Assembly (NCBI GenBank): GCA_020850695.1 | Contig: JADZEF010000395.1 | Span: forward strand, 1 to 47,508 | DNA from: Planctomycetaceae bacterium | Lineage (GTDB): Bacteria; Planctomycetota; Planctomycetia; Planctomycetales; Planctomycetaceae | Length of the DNA stretch: 47,508 nucleotides | Direction of reading: 5' to 3' | Shown here: positions 9,418 to 18,127 of the stretch, piece after piece | Layout: the number at the start of each line of letters is the position of its first letter | Position numbering within the stretch: position 1 is the stretch's first letter | Program-made: the position numbers and the translations under genes | The notes under the pieces: generated by a model | The model's database searches: none | Seen by the model: the letters and a program-made list of their open reading frames with translations, nothing else | Told to the model about the DNA's origin: nothing

Positions 9418-10035
9418 TCAGGCATCCGATCGCGAGGCGGGCTCGCCGACGGGAAGGAGGTAGACAGGCTCCAGCTTCGAACCGAGATTGAGCGCGCTCC
9501 TCAGCAGATTTTCGTCAAAGAGTCCCACCGGCACGCAACCCAGTCCCAGAGAGGTTGCCTCCAGAAGGAGATTCTGGGACACATGACCGACTTCGATGTC
9601 GCAGTATCGCTGGGCGAGCCGGCTGTACTCCGCCGCCGTCACGCCGATGTCGATCGCCAGGATGAACGTTGCCGCCGCATGACTGAGGAACGGCTGGTCG
9701 AACGCCACGCGCTGGAGTGACGTTCTCATGTCGCCGGTTTGCCGCTCCCACAAGGCGTGCTTTCGAGGCAGGTATTCGAACAGCCCCTCTTCCGTGGCGA
9801 CCAGCACGGTGACGGGAAACAATCCGCCCGCGGAAGGGGATGTTCGAGCCCCCTCGGTCGAGGTGACCCCCTGCGCCGCCCAACAGAGTTGCGAGAGTTC
9901 GGTCGGACTGAGATGCCGCCGTCGAAACGTGCGGCAAGAGCGCCGCTGAGACAGCACTTCATGCAGCGGCTTTCCCCCGGAGTGGATCGCCGGCGGAAGA
10001 GGCACGATGCGTTGTGGGAACAGCGTCGTCGACAT
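9418..10035 (-). CDS. SagB/ThcOx-family nitroreductase-like flavoprotein
   Basis: 205 aa starting at an ATG with GGAG eight bases upstream. The N-terminus carries RRSCRTFRRRHLSPTELSQL, the typical R-RS-R-F FMN-phosphate-binding start of nitroreductases. TSPSAGGLFPV and the C-terminal block with GHVSQNLLLEATSLGLG, then PVG, are the SagB-type core. These FMN enzymes oxidise thiazolines/oxazolines in peptide modification clusters or act as general NAD(P)H oxidoreductases. There is no YcaO or precursor peptide here, so a stand-alone redox role is more likely. It is 57 bp upstream of galT on the same strand and could be the first gene of a nitroreductase-galT-adh operon. Nitroreductases are recurrent members of hypoxia gene sets. 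Confidence 0.88.
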   Translation of the reverse strand: MSTTLFPQRIVPLPPAIHSGGKPLHEVLSQRRSCRTFRRRHLSPTELSQLCWAAQGVTSTEGARTSPSAGGLFPVTVLVATEEGLFEYLPRKHALWERQTGDMRTSLQRVAFDQPFLSHAAATFILAIDIGVTAAEYSRLAQRYCDIEVGHVSQNLLLEATSLGLGCVPVGLFDENLLRSALNLGSKLEPVYLLPVGEPASRSDA

Positions 10036-10821
10036 CGAGAGACTCCGACTTCCAGTGTGTCATGCGTCGAAGCGCCCCACCAGGTTGCTGACCGCATCAA
10101 TCGAACGGCGGGATTACGACACGCCGCTTCAAACGCATTTCGTATGCCGAATCGCGCGAGTCGATGACCGCGACCCCATCTCCGAAGAATTCCATCACAT
10201 ATCCGCCCGAGAATGCTGCGACCGCTCGGCCCGGGTGTGACATCGCGACACAGTCGAGCGGAACCGCACGCCCCAGAACGAACCAGGACGAAGATGTGTC
10301 AGCCCGACCCCTCCTATCGGTGCGAATGTGACCCCTTCGCGAGCAACGGAAAAACCGCTTTCGCCTCGGATTCTTCCATCAGGAGAGCCCCCGATTTCGT
10401 AATAAATATGGAAAGGCAAGAGAGGACGAGAAAAGCAAGAGAGCGTTCGAGCGGTCGATTTCGGGGCCTGCCACCCCGGACCGACCACGGCTTCGCGGTT
10501 CGTGAAAGGAGCGCCGGGAGGTGGATGTCAAACGAGACGTGACGCAAGGCAGCCTCGTGACCGAGTAGGGAATTTCGAGTTACGGCCTGCCGATTGATGA
10601 GGCGTCGACACATGGCCCAGTGAAGAGGACGCCGTCGGCAATCCTGCCAATGGGGAACTTCGATTCCCGCGCTTGCGAGGCTGAACGGCCGCCCAAAAAG
10701 GGTGGCCGTTTTTTCTGCGCGGTATGGAAAATGAACCTTCGCATCGGCTACAGACTGGGTGATTCGGGAGGCGGGTGCGTAGACCCGACTTACGAGGATC
10801 CCTTCCGTCCGGGGAAGTGCG
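10036..10821. other. Long non-coding stretch between nitroreductase and mgtA
   Basis: 786 bp between two divergently transcribed genes. No reading frame in it looks protein-like on either strand. The part around 10375-10440 is noticeably more A-rich than its surroundings and may hold promoters. A small hairpin with a CTTCGA loop (10653-10668) precedes a strong intrinsic terminator at 10685-10714 on the plus strand. About 107 nt then separate the terminator from the mgtA start. The plus-strand segment is best read as either a small RNA gene or a regulated mgtA leader. Confidence 0.6.
10685..10714 (+). terminator. Intrinsic terminator in the mgtA leader
   Basis: A 10-bp stem (ACGGCCGCCC pairing with GGGTGGCCGT, one G-T wobble) closes an AAAAA loop and runs straight into six T residues (10709-10714). 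It points in the direction of mgtA and ends 107 nt before its start codon, although no gene is visible upstream on this strand. Confidence 0.85.
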
Positions 10822-13350
10822 ATGGGGGACAACCCGCCCCGTCAGGTCGACCCATACTGGTCCTGTCCACTGACCGATCTACTGGCCCGCCTCGACACGG
10901 GACGGGACGGCCTCTCCACCGCCGCGGCAGACGATCGAATCGGCCGAGAGGGACATCCGTCGCCGCAAAGGAGCCGCGTGGCACAGACCGCGCGGCTCTT
11001 TTTGTCGCAGTTCGGCAATCCCATCACCCTCATCCTGATTCTCGCGGCGATCCTCGCCTGGGCTCTTCAGGACGTAACGGACGGGGCGATCATCCTCGGC
11101 ATCATTCTGGCGGGAGCCGCTCTCGGCTTCTGGCAGGAGTATCGTGCGGCGACGGCGCTGGAAGCCCTCGCGGCGCTGGTGCAGCCGACGGCGACCGTCG
11201 TCCGCGATGGCCGCGAACAAGAGCTCGCGCTCGAACAGATCGTACCCGGGGATGTCATCGTCCTGTCCGCGGGATCCTCCGTCCCTGCCGACTGCCGACT
11301 CCTGGACGCGAAAGATCTCCACGTCAATGAGGCCGCTCTGACTGGAGAGTCGTTTCCGGTCGAGAAGCAGGTGGGAGCGGTTGCCGTTGTGTGCCCGCTG
11401 GCTCAGCGGACCAACGTCCTCTTCCGGGGGTCGCATGTCGTCAGCGGCGCCGGCCGCGCCCTGGCCGTCTTCGTCGGCGATCAGACCGAGATGGGACAAC
11501 TCAGCCGACGCCTCCGGGTTCGCCCCCCGGAAAACGAGTTCGAGCGAGGACTCCGCCGCCTTGGCGCGCTCCTTCTGGAGATCACGCTCCTGCTCGTCCT
11601 GACCATCTTCGTCACTCACCTCGGACTCCACCGCCCGGCGCTCGAATCCTTCCTCTTCGCCATGGCGCTCGCCGTCGGCCTGACGCCTCAACTGCTCCCC
11701 GCCGTCATCAGCGTCAACCTCGCGTTCGGAGCTCGGCGCCTGGCCGCCCAGTCCGTCATCGTCCGAAAGCTCACCTCGATCGAGAACTTCGGCAGCATGA
11801 ACGTCCTGTGCTCGGACAAGACAGGAACGTTGACCGAGGGCATCGTGGAGATCGATCGCTTCATCGACGCCGACGGGAACGAATCTGCCGAAGCACGCCG
11901 CACTGCGCGGCTCAACGCGATGTTCGAGACCGGATATCACAGCCCGATCGATGACGCCCTCCGCCGTCTCCCCTCGGATTTCGACGAGTCCCGATTCCTC
12001 AAGCTCGACGAGATCCCGTACGACTTCGTGCGGAAGCGGTTGAGCGTTCTCGTAAGATGCGGATCCGACCGCACTCTCATGACGAAAGGGGCCGTCGCAA
12101 ACGTCCTCGACGTCTGCGACACCGCCAGGATGGCCAACGGAACCGTCCTGCCTTTGGACGAGGTCCGGCAGCGCGTCGTCCAGCTTCAGGCAACCCTCGG
12201 CGCCGAGGGTTGCCGCACGCTGGCCGTCGCCAGCCGACCGATCGAGCGGGAGACCATCGCCCGTTCCGACGAGACGGGGATGACGTTTCTTGGCTTGATC
12301 GTGTTGCGCGATCCTCCCAAGGCGAACGTCGGCAAAACGATTCAGCGTCTGCGGGAGCTCGGAATCGCGCTCAAGATCATTACGGGGGACAGTCGCGCCG
12401 TTGCGACCAGCATCGCCCGCCACGTCGGCCTGGCTGAAGATCGGATTCTGACCGGAAGCGAGCTGCGCACGCTCAGCGCGGATGCATTGACGCACCGGGC
12501 CGGCGACGTGGCCGTCTTCGCCGAGATCGAACCGAACCAGAAGGAGCGGATCATTCTCGCCCTGAAGAAGGTGGGTCACGTCGTCGGGTATCTCGGCGAC
12601 GGCATCAACGATGCCGCCGCGCTTCATGCGGCCGACGTCGGCATCTCGGTCGACGGCGCGGTCGACGTCGCGCGGGACGCCGCCGACATCGTGCTCATGA
12701 AGCACGACCTGGATGTCCTCGTGGAAGGGGTCCGCCAGGGCCGGGGGACGTTCGCCAACACCTTGAAATACGTCTTTCTCGCCACCAGCGCCAACTTCGG
12801 GAACATGTTCAGCATGGCGGGAGCTTCGTTGTTTCTCGGCTTTCTGCCGCTCCGTCCCCGGCAGATCCTGCTGACGAACTTCCTGACCGACCTGCCGGAA
12901 ATGACCATTGCCCACGACCGGGTCGATGATGAATTGATGCAGCAGCCGCAACGCTGGGACGTCGGGCTCATCCGCCGCTTCATGCTGGTCTTCGGCGCTC
13001 TCAGTTCCCTGTTCGACTACGCGACGTTCGCGGTCCTGCTGCTGCTGTTCCGAGCAGGTCCCGACGAGTTTCGCACCGGCTGGTTCGTCGAGTCGGTCGT
13101 GTCCGCGTGCGTCATCGTCCTGATCGTCCGCAGCCGCCAGCCTCTCGGAAGCGACCGGCCAGCGACGGGCCTGCTGGTGACGACGGCGGCCGTCGTCGCG
13201 ACGACAATCGCCTTGCCTTATTCTCCCCTGGCGGCAAGCCTCGGATTCGTCCCTTTACCCCTCTCGTTCCTCGCCGGCATGCTGCTCATCGTCGCGCTTT
13301 ACGCCGCGGCCGCCGAATCCGTGAAGCGTGCTTTCTTCCGACGCGAGTAG
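10822..13350 (+). CDS. mgtA: Magnesium-translocating P-type ATPase (MgtA/MgtB, P3B)
   Basis: 842 aa membrane ATPase that imports Mg2+ in the MgtA/MgtB family (about 900 aa in enterobacteria). In order: cation-ATPase N-terminal domain (about 15-60), first two helices (about 62-105), actuator domain with LTGESFPVEK (about 173-182), two more helices, phosphorylation site CSDKTGTLTEG (about 331), nucleotide domain, hinge GDGINDAAAL (about 591), and six C-terminal helices. The block RPRQILLTNFLTDLPEM followed by QRWDVGLIRRFMLVFG and SSLFDYATF is characteristic of MgtA rather than of Ca2+ or Na+/K+ pumps. SD sequence GGGGAAG precedes the ATG. Such genes are usually induced by Mg2+ limitation through the leader RNA or a two-component system, and the terminator at 10685-10714 makes leader control plausible. 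The gene stands alone. Confidence 0.94.
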   Translation: MGDNPPRQVDPYWSCPLTDLLARLDTGRDGLSTAAADDRIGREGHPSPQRSRVAQTARLFLSQFGNPITLILILAAILAWALQDVTDGAIILGIILAGAALGFWQEYRAATALEALAALVQPTATVVRDGREQELALEQIVPGDVIVLSAGSSVPADCRLLDAKDLHVNEAALTGESFPVEKQVGAVAVVCPLAQRTNVLFRGSHVVSGAGRALAVFVGDQTEMGQLSRRLRVRPPENEFERGLRRLGALLLEITLLLVLTIFVTHLGLHRPALESFLFAMALAVGLTPQLLPAVISVNLAFGARRLAAQSVIVRKLTSIENFGSMNVLCSDKTGTLTEGIVEIDRFIDADGNESAEARRTARLNAMFETGYHSPIDDALRRLPSDFDESRFLKLDEIPYDFVRKRLSVLVRCGSDRTLMTKGAVANVLDVCDTARMANGTVLPLDEVRQRVVQLQATLGAEGCRTLAVASRPIERETIARSDETGMTFLGLIVLRDPPKANVGKTIQRLRELGIALKIITGDSRAVATSIARHVGLAEDRILTGSELRTLSADALTHRAGDVAVFAEIEPNQKERIILALKKVGHVVGYLGDGINDAAALHAADVGISVDGAVDVARDAADIVLMKHDLDVLVEGVRQGRGTFANTLKYVFLATSANFGNMFSMAGASLFLGFLPLRPRQILLTNFLTDLPEMTIAHDRVDDELMQQPQRWDVGLIRRFMLVFGALSSLFDYATFAVLLLLFRAGPDEFRTGWFVESVVSACVIVLIVRSRQPLGSDRPATGLLVTTAAVVATTIALPYSPLAASLGFVPLPLSFLAGMLLIVALYAAAAESVKRAFFRRE

Positions 13351-13393
13351 GTCAACCAGATCCATGACAGCGCGTTGTCGCAGGCTTTCCGTA

Positions 13394-13415
13394 GTCCGGC
13401 CTTCCAAAGCCGGAC
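13394..13415. terminator. Hairpin between convergent genes
   Basis: Perfect 7-bp inverted repeat (GTCCGGC / GCCGGAC) around an 8-nt loop, 44 bp after the mgtA stop and 89 bp after the end of the oppositely oriented TauE-like gene. It has no long T-run on either strand, so its terminator role is inferred from position. Confidence 0.45.
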
Positions 13416-13503
13416 GAAATCTCTGACCCCCGGCCCTGCACGGCCAGGTGACGGAGCGGAAGACGCGAAGGGAATGCGCCATCGCGTCCCGAACGACCGA
13501 TGA

Positions 13504-14229
13504 TCACCCCTCCCCACGGCAGAAAGGGCACGCTGGCCGTTCGGTTGCGTCCGATCGAAAAGAACTGGCCGCGGCCAGCGCGCCGCGCGTCGTCGAAATC
13601 AAGCCCGTGACAACGACGCACCAGGCCGCGCACTGAAGCAGCCGACGCCGCAACGAGAAGGAGAGCACGCGTCCCCCCAGCCCGGTCACCACCATCAGCG
13701 GGACCGTTCCCGCGCCAAACGCGAGCATCAGCGCCAGTCCCGCCGACATTCCCCCCGACGCGCCGGCCAGGGCGAGATGGGCATAGACCAGCCCGCACGG
13801 GAGAAACCCCGTCGCGAGTCCCGCCAGAAAAACATCCGTGAGATGCGGTGCCGTCAGGAACGTCTTGAAGAGAGCCCCCGCCGGACACGTTCCATTTACC
13901 GCCGCCCGTGACTTCCGCCGGAGCAGTGAGAAGCCGGCGATTTGAAGCCCCTGCCAGATCAGCAGAAGACCCGCCACGATCGCAACGAGCGCCTGCACGT
14001 TGAGCCAACTCGAATCCATCTGCGTCATCCGCCGACCAAACGCACCCGCAAGCGCCCCACAGAATCCGTACGTCATCAACCGCCCCGCCGAATAGATCAA
14101 CTGCCGCACCAGGACCACCCGCCACCGTCCGGCCACGGCGCCAATCGCGACCGCAAAACCGCCGCACATCCCCACGCAATGGGACGAACCGAGAAGCCCG
14201 GCCAGAAAGACAAGCGGAAGGTTCGACAT
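13504..14229 (-). CDS. DsbD_2/TauE-like membrane protein of cbb3 oxidase copper assembly
   Basis: 241 aa from ATG 14229 (an in-frame TTG at 14250 is less likely). Six transmembrane segments are evident. The N-terminus has LGSSHCVGMCGGF, and the middle has GFLPCGLVYAHLAL; these are the hallmark cysteine/histidine motifs of the PF13386-type proteins often annotated sulfite exporter TauE/SafE. They are routinely encoded next to CcoI copper ATPases in cbb3 oxidase clusters and are thought to help copper or redox handling in the membrane. Here the gene follows the CcoI-type ATPase by 68 bp on the same strand, as the last gene of the oxidase operon. The C-terminus ends with a CPFC pair, which could bind metal. 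Confidence 0.85.
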   Translation of the reverse strand: MSNLPLVFLAGLLGSSHCVGMCGGFAVAIGAVAGRWRVVLVRQLIYSAGRLMTYGFCGALAGAFGRRMTQMDSSWLNVQALVAIVAGLLLIWQGLQIAGFSLLRRKSRAAVNGTCPAGALFKTFLTAPHLTDVFLAGLATGFLPCGLVYAHLALAGASGGMSAGLALMLAFGAGTVPLMVVTGLGGRVLSFSLRRRLLQCAAWCVVVTGLISTTRGALAAASSFRSDATERPACPFCRGEG

Positions 14230-14297
14230 GGCCCGATCACACGCTCCCAAAGCCGGTTTTCAACGAACAGGGCAATCGCATCGCTCCGGCCCGCTCG

Positions 14298-16592
14298 TCA
14301 GTACGACTTGATCAACTCGGACGCGTCGCACGCCTCGCTCGAAATAGCCGCTGCCTCGGCGTTCAGAGTTTCATTCCAGGTGGCGGTCTTCGCGAACTCG
14401 TTGCATGACGCACCGAACCCCTCGGCTGGAGTGGTCGCCTGTGTCTCCCCGGCAAGCGGCGCGCGACGAACTCCGGTCACGGGCCGTTCGTCGCAACCGT
14501 TCCGCAACGAATTCGTGATGACAAGCACGCTGCTCGCGACCATGGCGAAAGCCGCGAGCGCCGGATTCAGCAGCCCCGCCGCCGCCAGGCCCACGCCGAC
14601 GATGTTCCACGAAAACGCCCAGAACAGATTCCAGCGAATCGTCCGCACGGTTCTTCGGGCGAGCCCGATCGCCCACGGGATCCGCAGCAGGTCGTCCCCC
14701 AGCAGGCACACTCCGGCCGCCTCACGCGACACATCCGCTCCGCATCCCATCGCACTCCCCACGTCGCTGGCCGCCAGCGACGGCGCATCATTCAGGCCGT
14801 CCCCCACCATCGCCACCGGACCCTCGCCGCACAGCTCCTTCACGCGAGTCAGCTTCGATTCCGGAAGCAGTCCTGTCAGAACCGGCACTCCCAGCCGACT
14901 GGAAAGCCGCGACGACGAGGCCCAGGGGTCGCCCGTGAGCACGACGGCCGCGCAGCCAAGAGCCTTAAGCTCCTTCAATGCCGGAACGGCCTCCGGCCGG
15001 AACTCCTCTTCGAACGAAAAGAGGCCGCGGACACATCCTTCCCAACCAATCAGCGCTGTCGGATGACCGGCCATCGCGGCCCCCTCCAATTCCAATTCGA
15101 GGCATTCCGGCAGGCGGCAACCGTTCTCCTCCAGAAAAGTCCTGCTCCCCAGCAGCACGACCCCCAACTCGGACGAAACCGATTTCAACCCCCTGCCGGC
15201 GATCACCTGGACCTTTCGCGGTTCCCTCGGAACGTGCCCCCCCGCAAACCCCACAATGCCGCGTGAAAGAACATGCGTCGAACCCGCAGCCAGAGCGGTC
15301 GCCTCTTCCCGCACCACCAGCGCCGGCGTTCCGACGGCGGTGACGAACCGGACGACCCGCGGATGCCCTGTCGTCAGCGTTCCCGTCTTGTCGAAACAGA
15401 CCGTGTGGATATCGGCCAGACGCTCGAGCATTTCCCCGCTGCGAAAGAGAACCTGATTCCGGGCCGCCGATCCCAGGGCCGTCCACAACGCCAGTGGCGT
15501 CGCCAGCCCCAACGCACAAGGACACGCAATGAGCGTCACCGAAAGACCGGCGAGAATCCCTTGCTCGATGCCGAAGAGCCACCCATGAATTCCCGTCGTC
15601 AACACGGCGACCAGTGCGATCACCGGGAACAGAACCGTGGAAACGCGGTCGGCCAGCCGCTGCCAGCGTCCGCGCGAAAGCCGCGCTTCGCGAACCAGCC
15701 GGATGAGCCGGGCCAGCGTCCCCTCCGACGGCGCGGCCGTCACGCACAGTTCCACGCTCGCATCGAGGTTCAGGCTGCCCCCCGCAATCCGGTCCCCCGC
15801 GCGTCGCGTGACCGGCCAGCTTTCGCCCGTCAGAAACTGCTCATCCACCAGCGCCGACGATCCGACCAGTTCGCCGTCCGTGGGAAAACGCTCTCCCGCC
15901 AGAACTCGAAGGCGGTCGCCGACCCGGACTTCGTCGATCGGAATCGAAGTCACTCCCGTGGCCCCGAGGCGCCGGACCGTCTCGGGCAGAAGCCGCTCGA
16001 GCGCGTCGAGTGCGGCCGAAGCCTTCAGACGCCCTGTCGCCTCGAACCAGCGGCCAAGCGTCACCATCACCAGCACGACGCATCCGACTTCGAAGTAGAC
16101 GCCGCCGGCGCCGCGAAGCACCGAGACGACCGACATCACATAAGACGCCACCACGCCGCTGAGCAACAGGACGTCGGTGGAAAACCGTCCGCGACGAATC
16201 TCTGCGGCGGCATTCGCCGCCAGCCCCGGTCCCAGCAGGATCAGGACGGGCAACGAGGCCAGGAGCGAACCCCAGCGCAGCAGATCGGCGAATGTCCGCG
16301 ACAGCGCGTCGGCGGTCGTCGCATACCAGTCGCCGCTCCAGAGCGCCATGCTCAGCATGATCACGTTCATCGTGAAGAAGACGGCGATGCCTAACCGGGT
16401 GAGGGCCCAGCGGGCCGCCCCTTCCTCGCCCCTCTCACGCGTCACCTCGGCGGCGAAGCGACAACCGAAGCAGCAATAAAGCGGCGACTCCTCGGTCGGC
16501 GTGCGGCGCGGCCTGCCGGGGATCGGCAGGCCGCAGTAGTCGCAACAGATCGCCGGCGAGGAGTCGCCACCGTCGGGGTCGAAAAGATTCAT
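14298..16592 (-). CDS. ccoI: CcoI/FixI-type copper-transporting P1B ATPase
   Basis: 764 aa. An N-terminal cysteine module (ICCDYCGLPIPG at about 15-26; YCCFGC at 39-44) is the metal-binding domain typical of FixI/CcoI, which deliver Cu to the CuB site of cbb3 oxidase. No HMA domain is present. Eight membrane helices, actuator LTGESWPVTRRA, the transport motif ACPCALGLATP, phosphorylation site [11 protein letters not shown] and hinge GDGLNDAPSL are all visible. The usual SEHP-type motif of the nucleotide domain reads STHVLSRG here, with Val in place of Pro. The start at 16592 is set by an ATGA overlap with the preceding 57-aa gene and by the CCDYCG module following at once; codons further upstream look non-coding. 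Last-but-one gene of the oxidase operon. Confidence 0.92.
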   Translation of the reverse strand: MNLFDPDGGDSSPAICCDYCGLPIPGRPRRTPTEESPLYCCFGCRFAAEVTRERGEEGAARWALTRLGIAVFFTMNVIMLSMALWSGDWYATTADALSRTFADLLRWGSLLASLPVLILLGPGLAANAAAEIRRGRFSTDVLLLSGVVASYVMSVVSVLRGAGGVYFEVGCVVLVMVTLGRWFEATGRLKASAALDALERLLPETVRRLGATGVTSIPIDEVRVGDRLRVLAGERFPTDGELVGSSALVDEQFLTGESWPVTRRAGDRIAGGSLNLDASVELCVTAAPSEGTLARLIRLVREARLSRGRWQRLADRVSTVLFPVIALVAVLTTGIHGWLFGIEQGILAGLSVTLIACPCALGLATPLALWTALGSAARNQVLFRSGEMLERLADIHTVCFDKTGTLTTGHPRVVRFVTAVGTPALVVREEATALAAGSTHVLSRGIVGFAGGHVPREPRKVQVIAGRGLKSVSSELGVVLLGSRTFLEENGCRLPECLELELEGAAMAGHPTALIGWEGCVRGLFSFEEEFRPEAVPALKELKALGCAAVVLTGDPWASSSRLSSRLGVPVLTGLLPESKLTRVKELCGEGPVAMVGDGLNDAPSLAASDVGSAMGCGADVSREAAGVCLLGDDLLRIPWAIGLARRTVRTIRWNLFWAFSWNIVGVGLAAAGLLNPALAAFAMVASSVLVITNSLRNGCDERPVTGVRRAPLAGETQATTPAEGFGASCNEFAKTATWNETLNAEAAAISSEACDASELIKSY

Positions 16593-16762
16593 GGAGGCGT
16601 AATCAATTCCCGCTGAAGCGCCGGGAGCGCGTACTTCAACGTGTAATAAATGGCAAAGACCCAGAAGCCGATCCAGATCAACCGCACGCCCCAGGGAATC
16701 ACGTTCCCGACGTAGCGGTGATACTTCGATTCCTGTTCGACGGGCACGTGCTCGGAAGGCAT
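16589..16762 (-). CDS. Small single-helix membrane protein of the cbb3 operon (CcoP-anchor-like)
   Basis: 57 aa with an acidic/polar N-terminus (MPSEHVPVEQESKYHRY), the segment VGNVIPWGVRLIWIGFWVF and one transmembrane helix running to about residue 47. The pattern charged-Y-x-G-x-x-IPW followed by a helix resembles the N-terminal membrane anchor of CcoP (DGI...NPLPRWW), but without any haem domain. CcoQ is the other small cbb3 subunit it could correspond to. Its stop overlaps the start of the copper ATPase by 4 bp (ATGA), so the two are likely translationally coupled. The start at ATG 16762 is preferred because the longer open frame (to 16915) has no membrane-protein character before it. Function is inferred from context only. 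Confidence 0.7.
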   Translation of the reverse strand: MPSEHVPVEQESKYHRYVGNVIPWGVRLIWIGFWVFAIYYTLKYALPALQRELITPP

Positions 16763-16874
16763 GCGATCTCGGACTCCGATCGAGAAAGGGGTGCGGATTC
16801 GTCCGGTCCTCAGTTCGCTTCGCCGTGGGACGTGGATTCGGGAACCAACCGCGCACCGACCGTAAAAACCATCC

Positions 16875-17228
16875 TCAAGGACGGGGAGGGATGCTCTCGC
16901 CTCGAGACGGCTCATCTTTGCGCGCCGCCACGGGAATCAGTCCGTCAAGGGCCGCCTCCCGCTCGAGCAACTCGACCTTCGGCCGCTCGACGTCGGTGAA
17001 CATCCCCCGCAACGTCGCCCAACACAGGAGAAAGAAGAACCCGAGGCTGGCGCAGAGATAATTGACGATCGGCGTCACGGCGAACGCGCCGTCGGATTCC
17101 CCGCGAAAGATCGCGATGAACTCGACGAACTTCGTCCCGAAACCATAGAGACTCATCGGCAGCACAATCAGGGCGAACACCACGGTGATCACCCAGTGCC
17201 GTCGCAACGTCACGCGAGTTGTCGTCAT
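16875..17228 (-). CDS. Two-helix membrane protein of the cbb3 operon, unknown function
   Basis: 117 aa, not recognised as a named family. A basic N-terminus (MTTTRVTLRRHW) leads into a helix (about 12-34, VITVVFALIVLPMSLYGFG), a short loop (about 35-50, FVEFIAIFRGE), a second helix (about 54-74, VNYLCASLGFFFLLCWA) and a charged cytosolic tail with DVERPKVELLEREAAL. It lies between ccoO (81 bp upstream) and the 57-aa gene, all on the minus strand. Conserved position suggests an accessory or assembly subunit of the oxidase. The ATG is preceded by a GGCGGAA sequence. No haem- or metal-binding motif is visible. Confidence 0.75.
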   Translation of the reverse strand: MTTTRVTLRRHWVITVVFALIVLPMSLYGFGTKFVEFIAIFRGESDGAFAVTPIVNYLCASLGFFFLLCWATLRGMFTDVERPKVELLEREAALDGLIPVAARKDEPSRGESIPPRP

Positions 17229-17309
17229 GAGATTCCGCCAGGAATGGGGAGCCGCACGGATCGGCGGGGGAAACAGGGTTGCCGCGGGTCGGCCCAGCGG
17301 CGTCCCGAC

Positions 17310-18008
17310 TTACTTCTTGTCAGTGAACTCCAGGGCCATGTTCAGCACCGGCGATTCCTCGTACTGCTCGTACATCGGATAACTGTCGAGCCACGACCCC
17401 AGCCATTGCACGTAGGTCAGGATCGCCAGACCCCGCTCGTTCGGTCGATCCGGCTCTCCGTCGAAGAACCACGGATAGCGCGGCATCGGGGAATCGGTCG
17501 AGACATCCATCGGACGGAAGAAGTGCACCGCGTGCCAGTCGTTGGAGCGTCGGCCTCCCTCGCGGCTGAGATCGGGTCCCACCCGCCGCGTGCCGAACAT
17601 CACCGGACGCTGGAGCTCGTTCTGATACTCCTTCGATGAAGCGACCGGCCCCCATCGGCGGTCTTCATTCGACACCGGCCGGATGAACTGGCTATGGCAG
17701 TGCCAGCACCCTTCGCCGACATAGATCTTGCGGCCTCGCCGCAGCGCGTCGGCACAATTCTGGTTGAACCACGCCTCCCGTTCGTAAGGATCTTCGGGCG
17801 GCGTCCCATAGGCCTTCTCGAAGGAGTCGGGATACCGCCGCGCGAGATCCTCGAACTGGAGCCGCAGATTCCCGTTCACCAGTTGCTCGGCCGTCTGCTC
17901 GGGCAGATGCCGATACATCAGCGCGGGAACCAGCGCGTTCGACAGGAACGCGATTCCGAAGAACGCGAAGCCCGCAACGAGCAGAATGCCGGATTTCTTT
18001 TCGAACAT
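17310..18008 (-). CDS. ccoO: cbb3-type cytochrome c oxidase subunit II (monohaem, CcoO/FixO-like)
   Basis: 232 aa. One N-terminal membrane anchor (about 8-30) is followed by a periplasmic cytochrome c domain with haem site CWHCH at 101-105 and a likely Met ligand at 174 in TDSPMPRYPWFF. RRVGPDLSREG and QFIRPVSNEDRRWGP are typical of CcoO. The subunit carries electrons from donor cytochromes to the CcoN haem b. It is slightly longer than many CcoO proteins because of an insert before the haem site (about 45-90). The 119-bp gap to ccoN upstream contains the heptamer tandem repeat. Confidence 0.93.
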   Translation of the reverse strand: MFEKKSGILLVAGFAFFGIAFLSNALVPALMYRHLPEQTAEQLVNGNLRLQFEDLARRYPDSFEKAYGTPPEDPYEREAWFNQNCADALRRGRKIYVGEGCWHCHSQFIRPVSNEDRRWGPVASSKEYQNELQRPVMFGTRRVGPDLSREGGRRSNDWHAVHFFRPMDVSTDSPMPRYPWFFDGEPDRPNERGLAILTYVQWLGSWLDSYPMYEQYEESPVLNMALEFTDKK

Positions 18009-18023
18009 GGCGGGGAGCCGTGA

Positions 18024-18072
<49 letters not shown>

Positions 18073-18127
18073 AGCAAACGTTCCCGGGTGACCGGGTCTG
18101 AGGCTTTGCGAAGGCCCGGTCCCATGC

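Noticed and set aside
10653..10668. tRNA-like T-arm (CTTCGATTCCC) before the terminator
   Set aside because: The 5-bp stem and 7-nt loop of a T-arm cannot be formed in register and no other tRNA arms fold; it is a simple hairpin.
10879..12951. 690-codon open frame antisense to mgtA
   Set aside because: Mirror of a strongly conserved P-type ATPase; charged low-complexity product with no domain.
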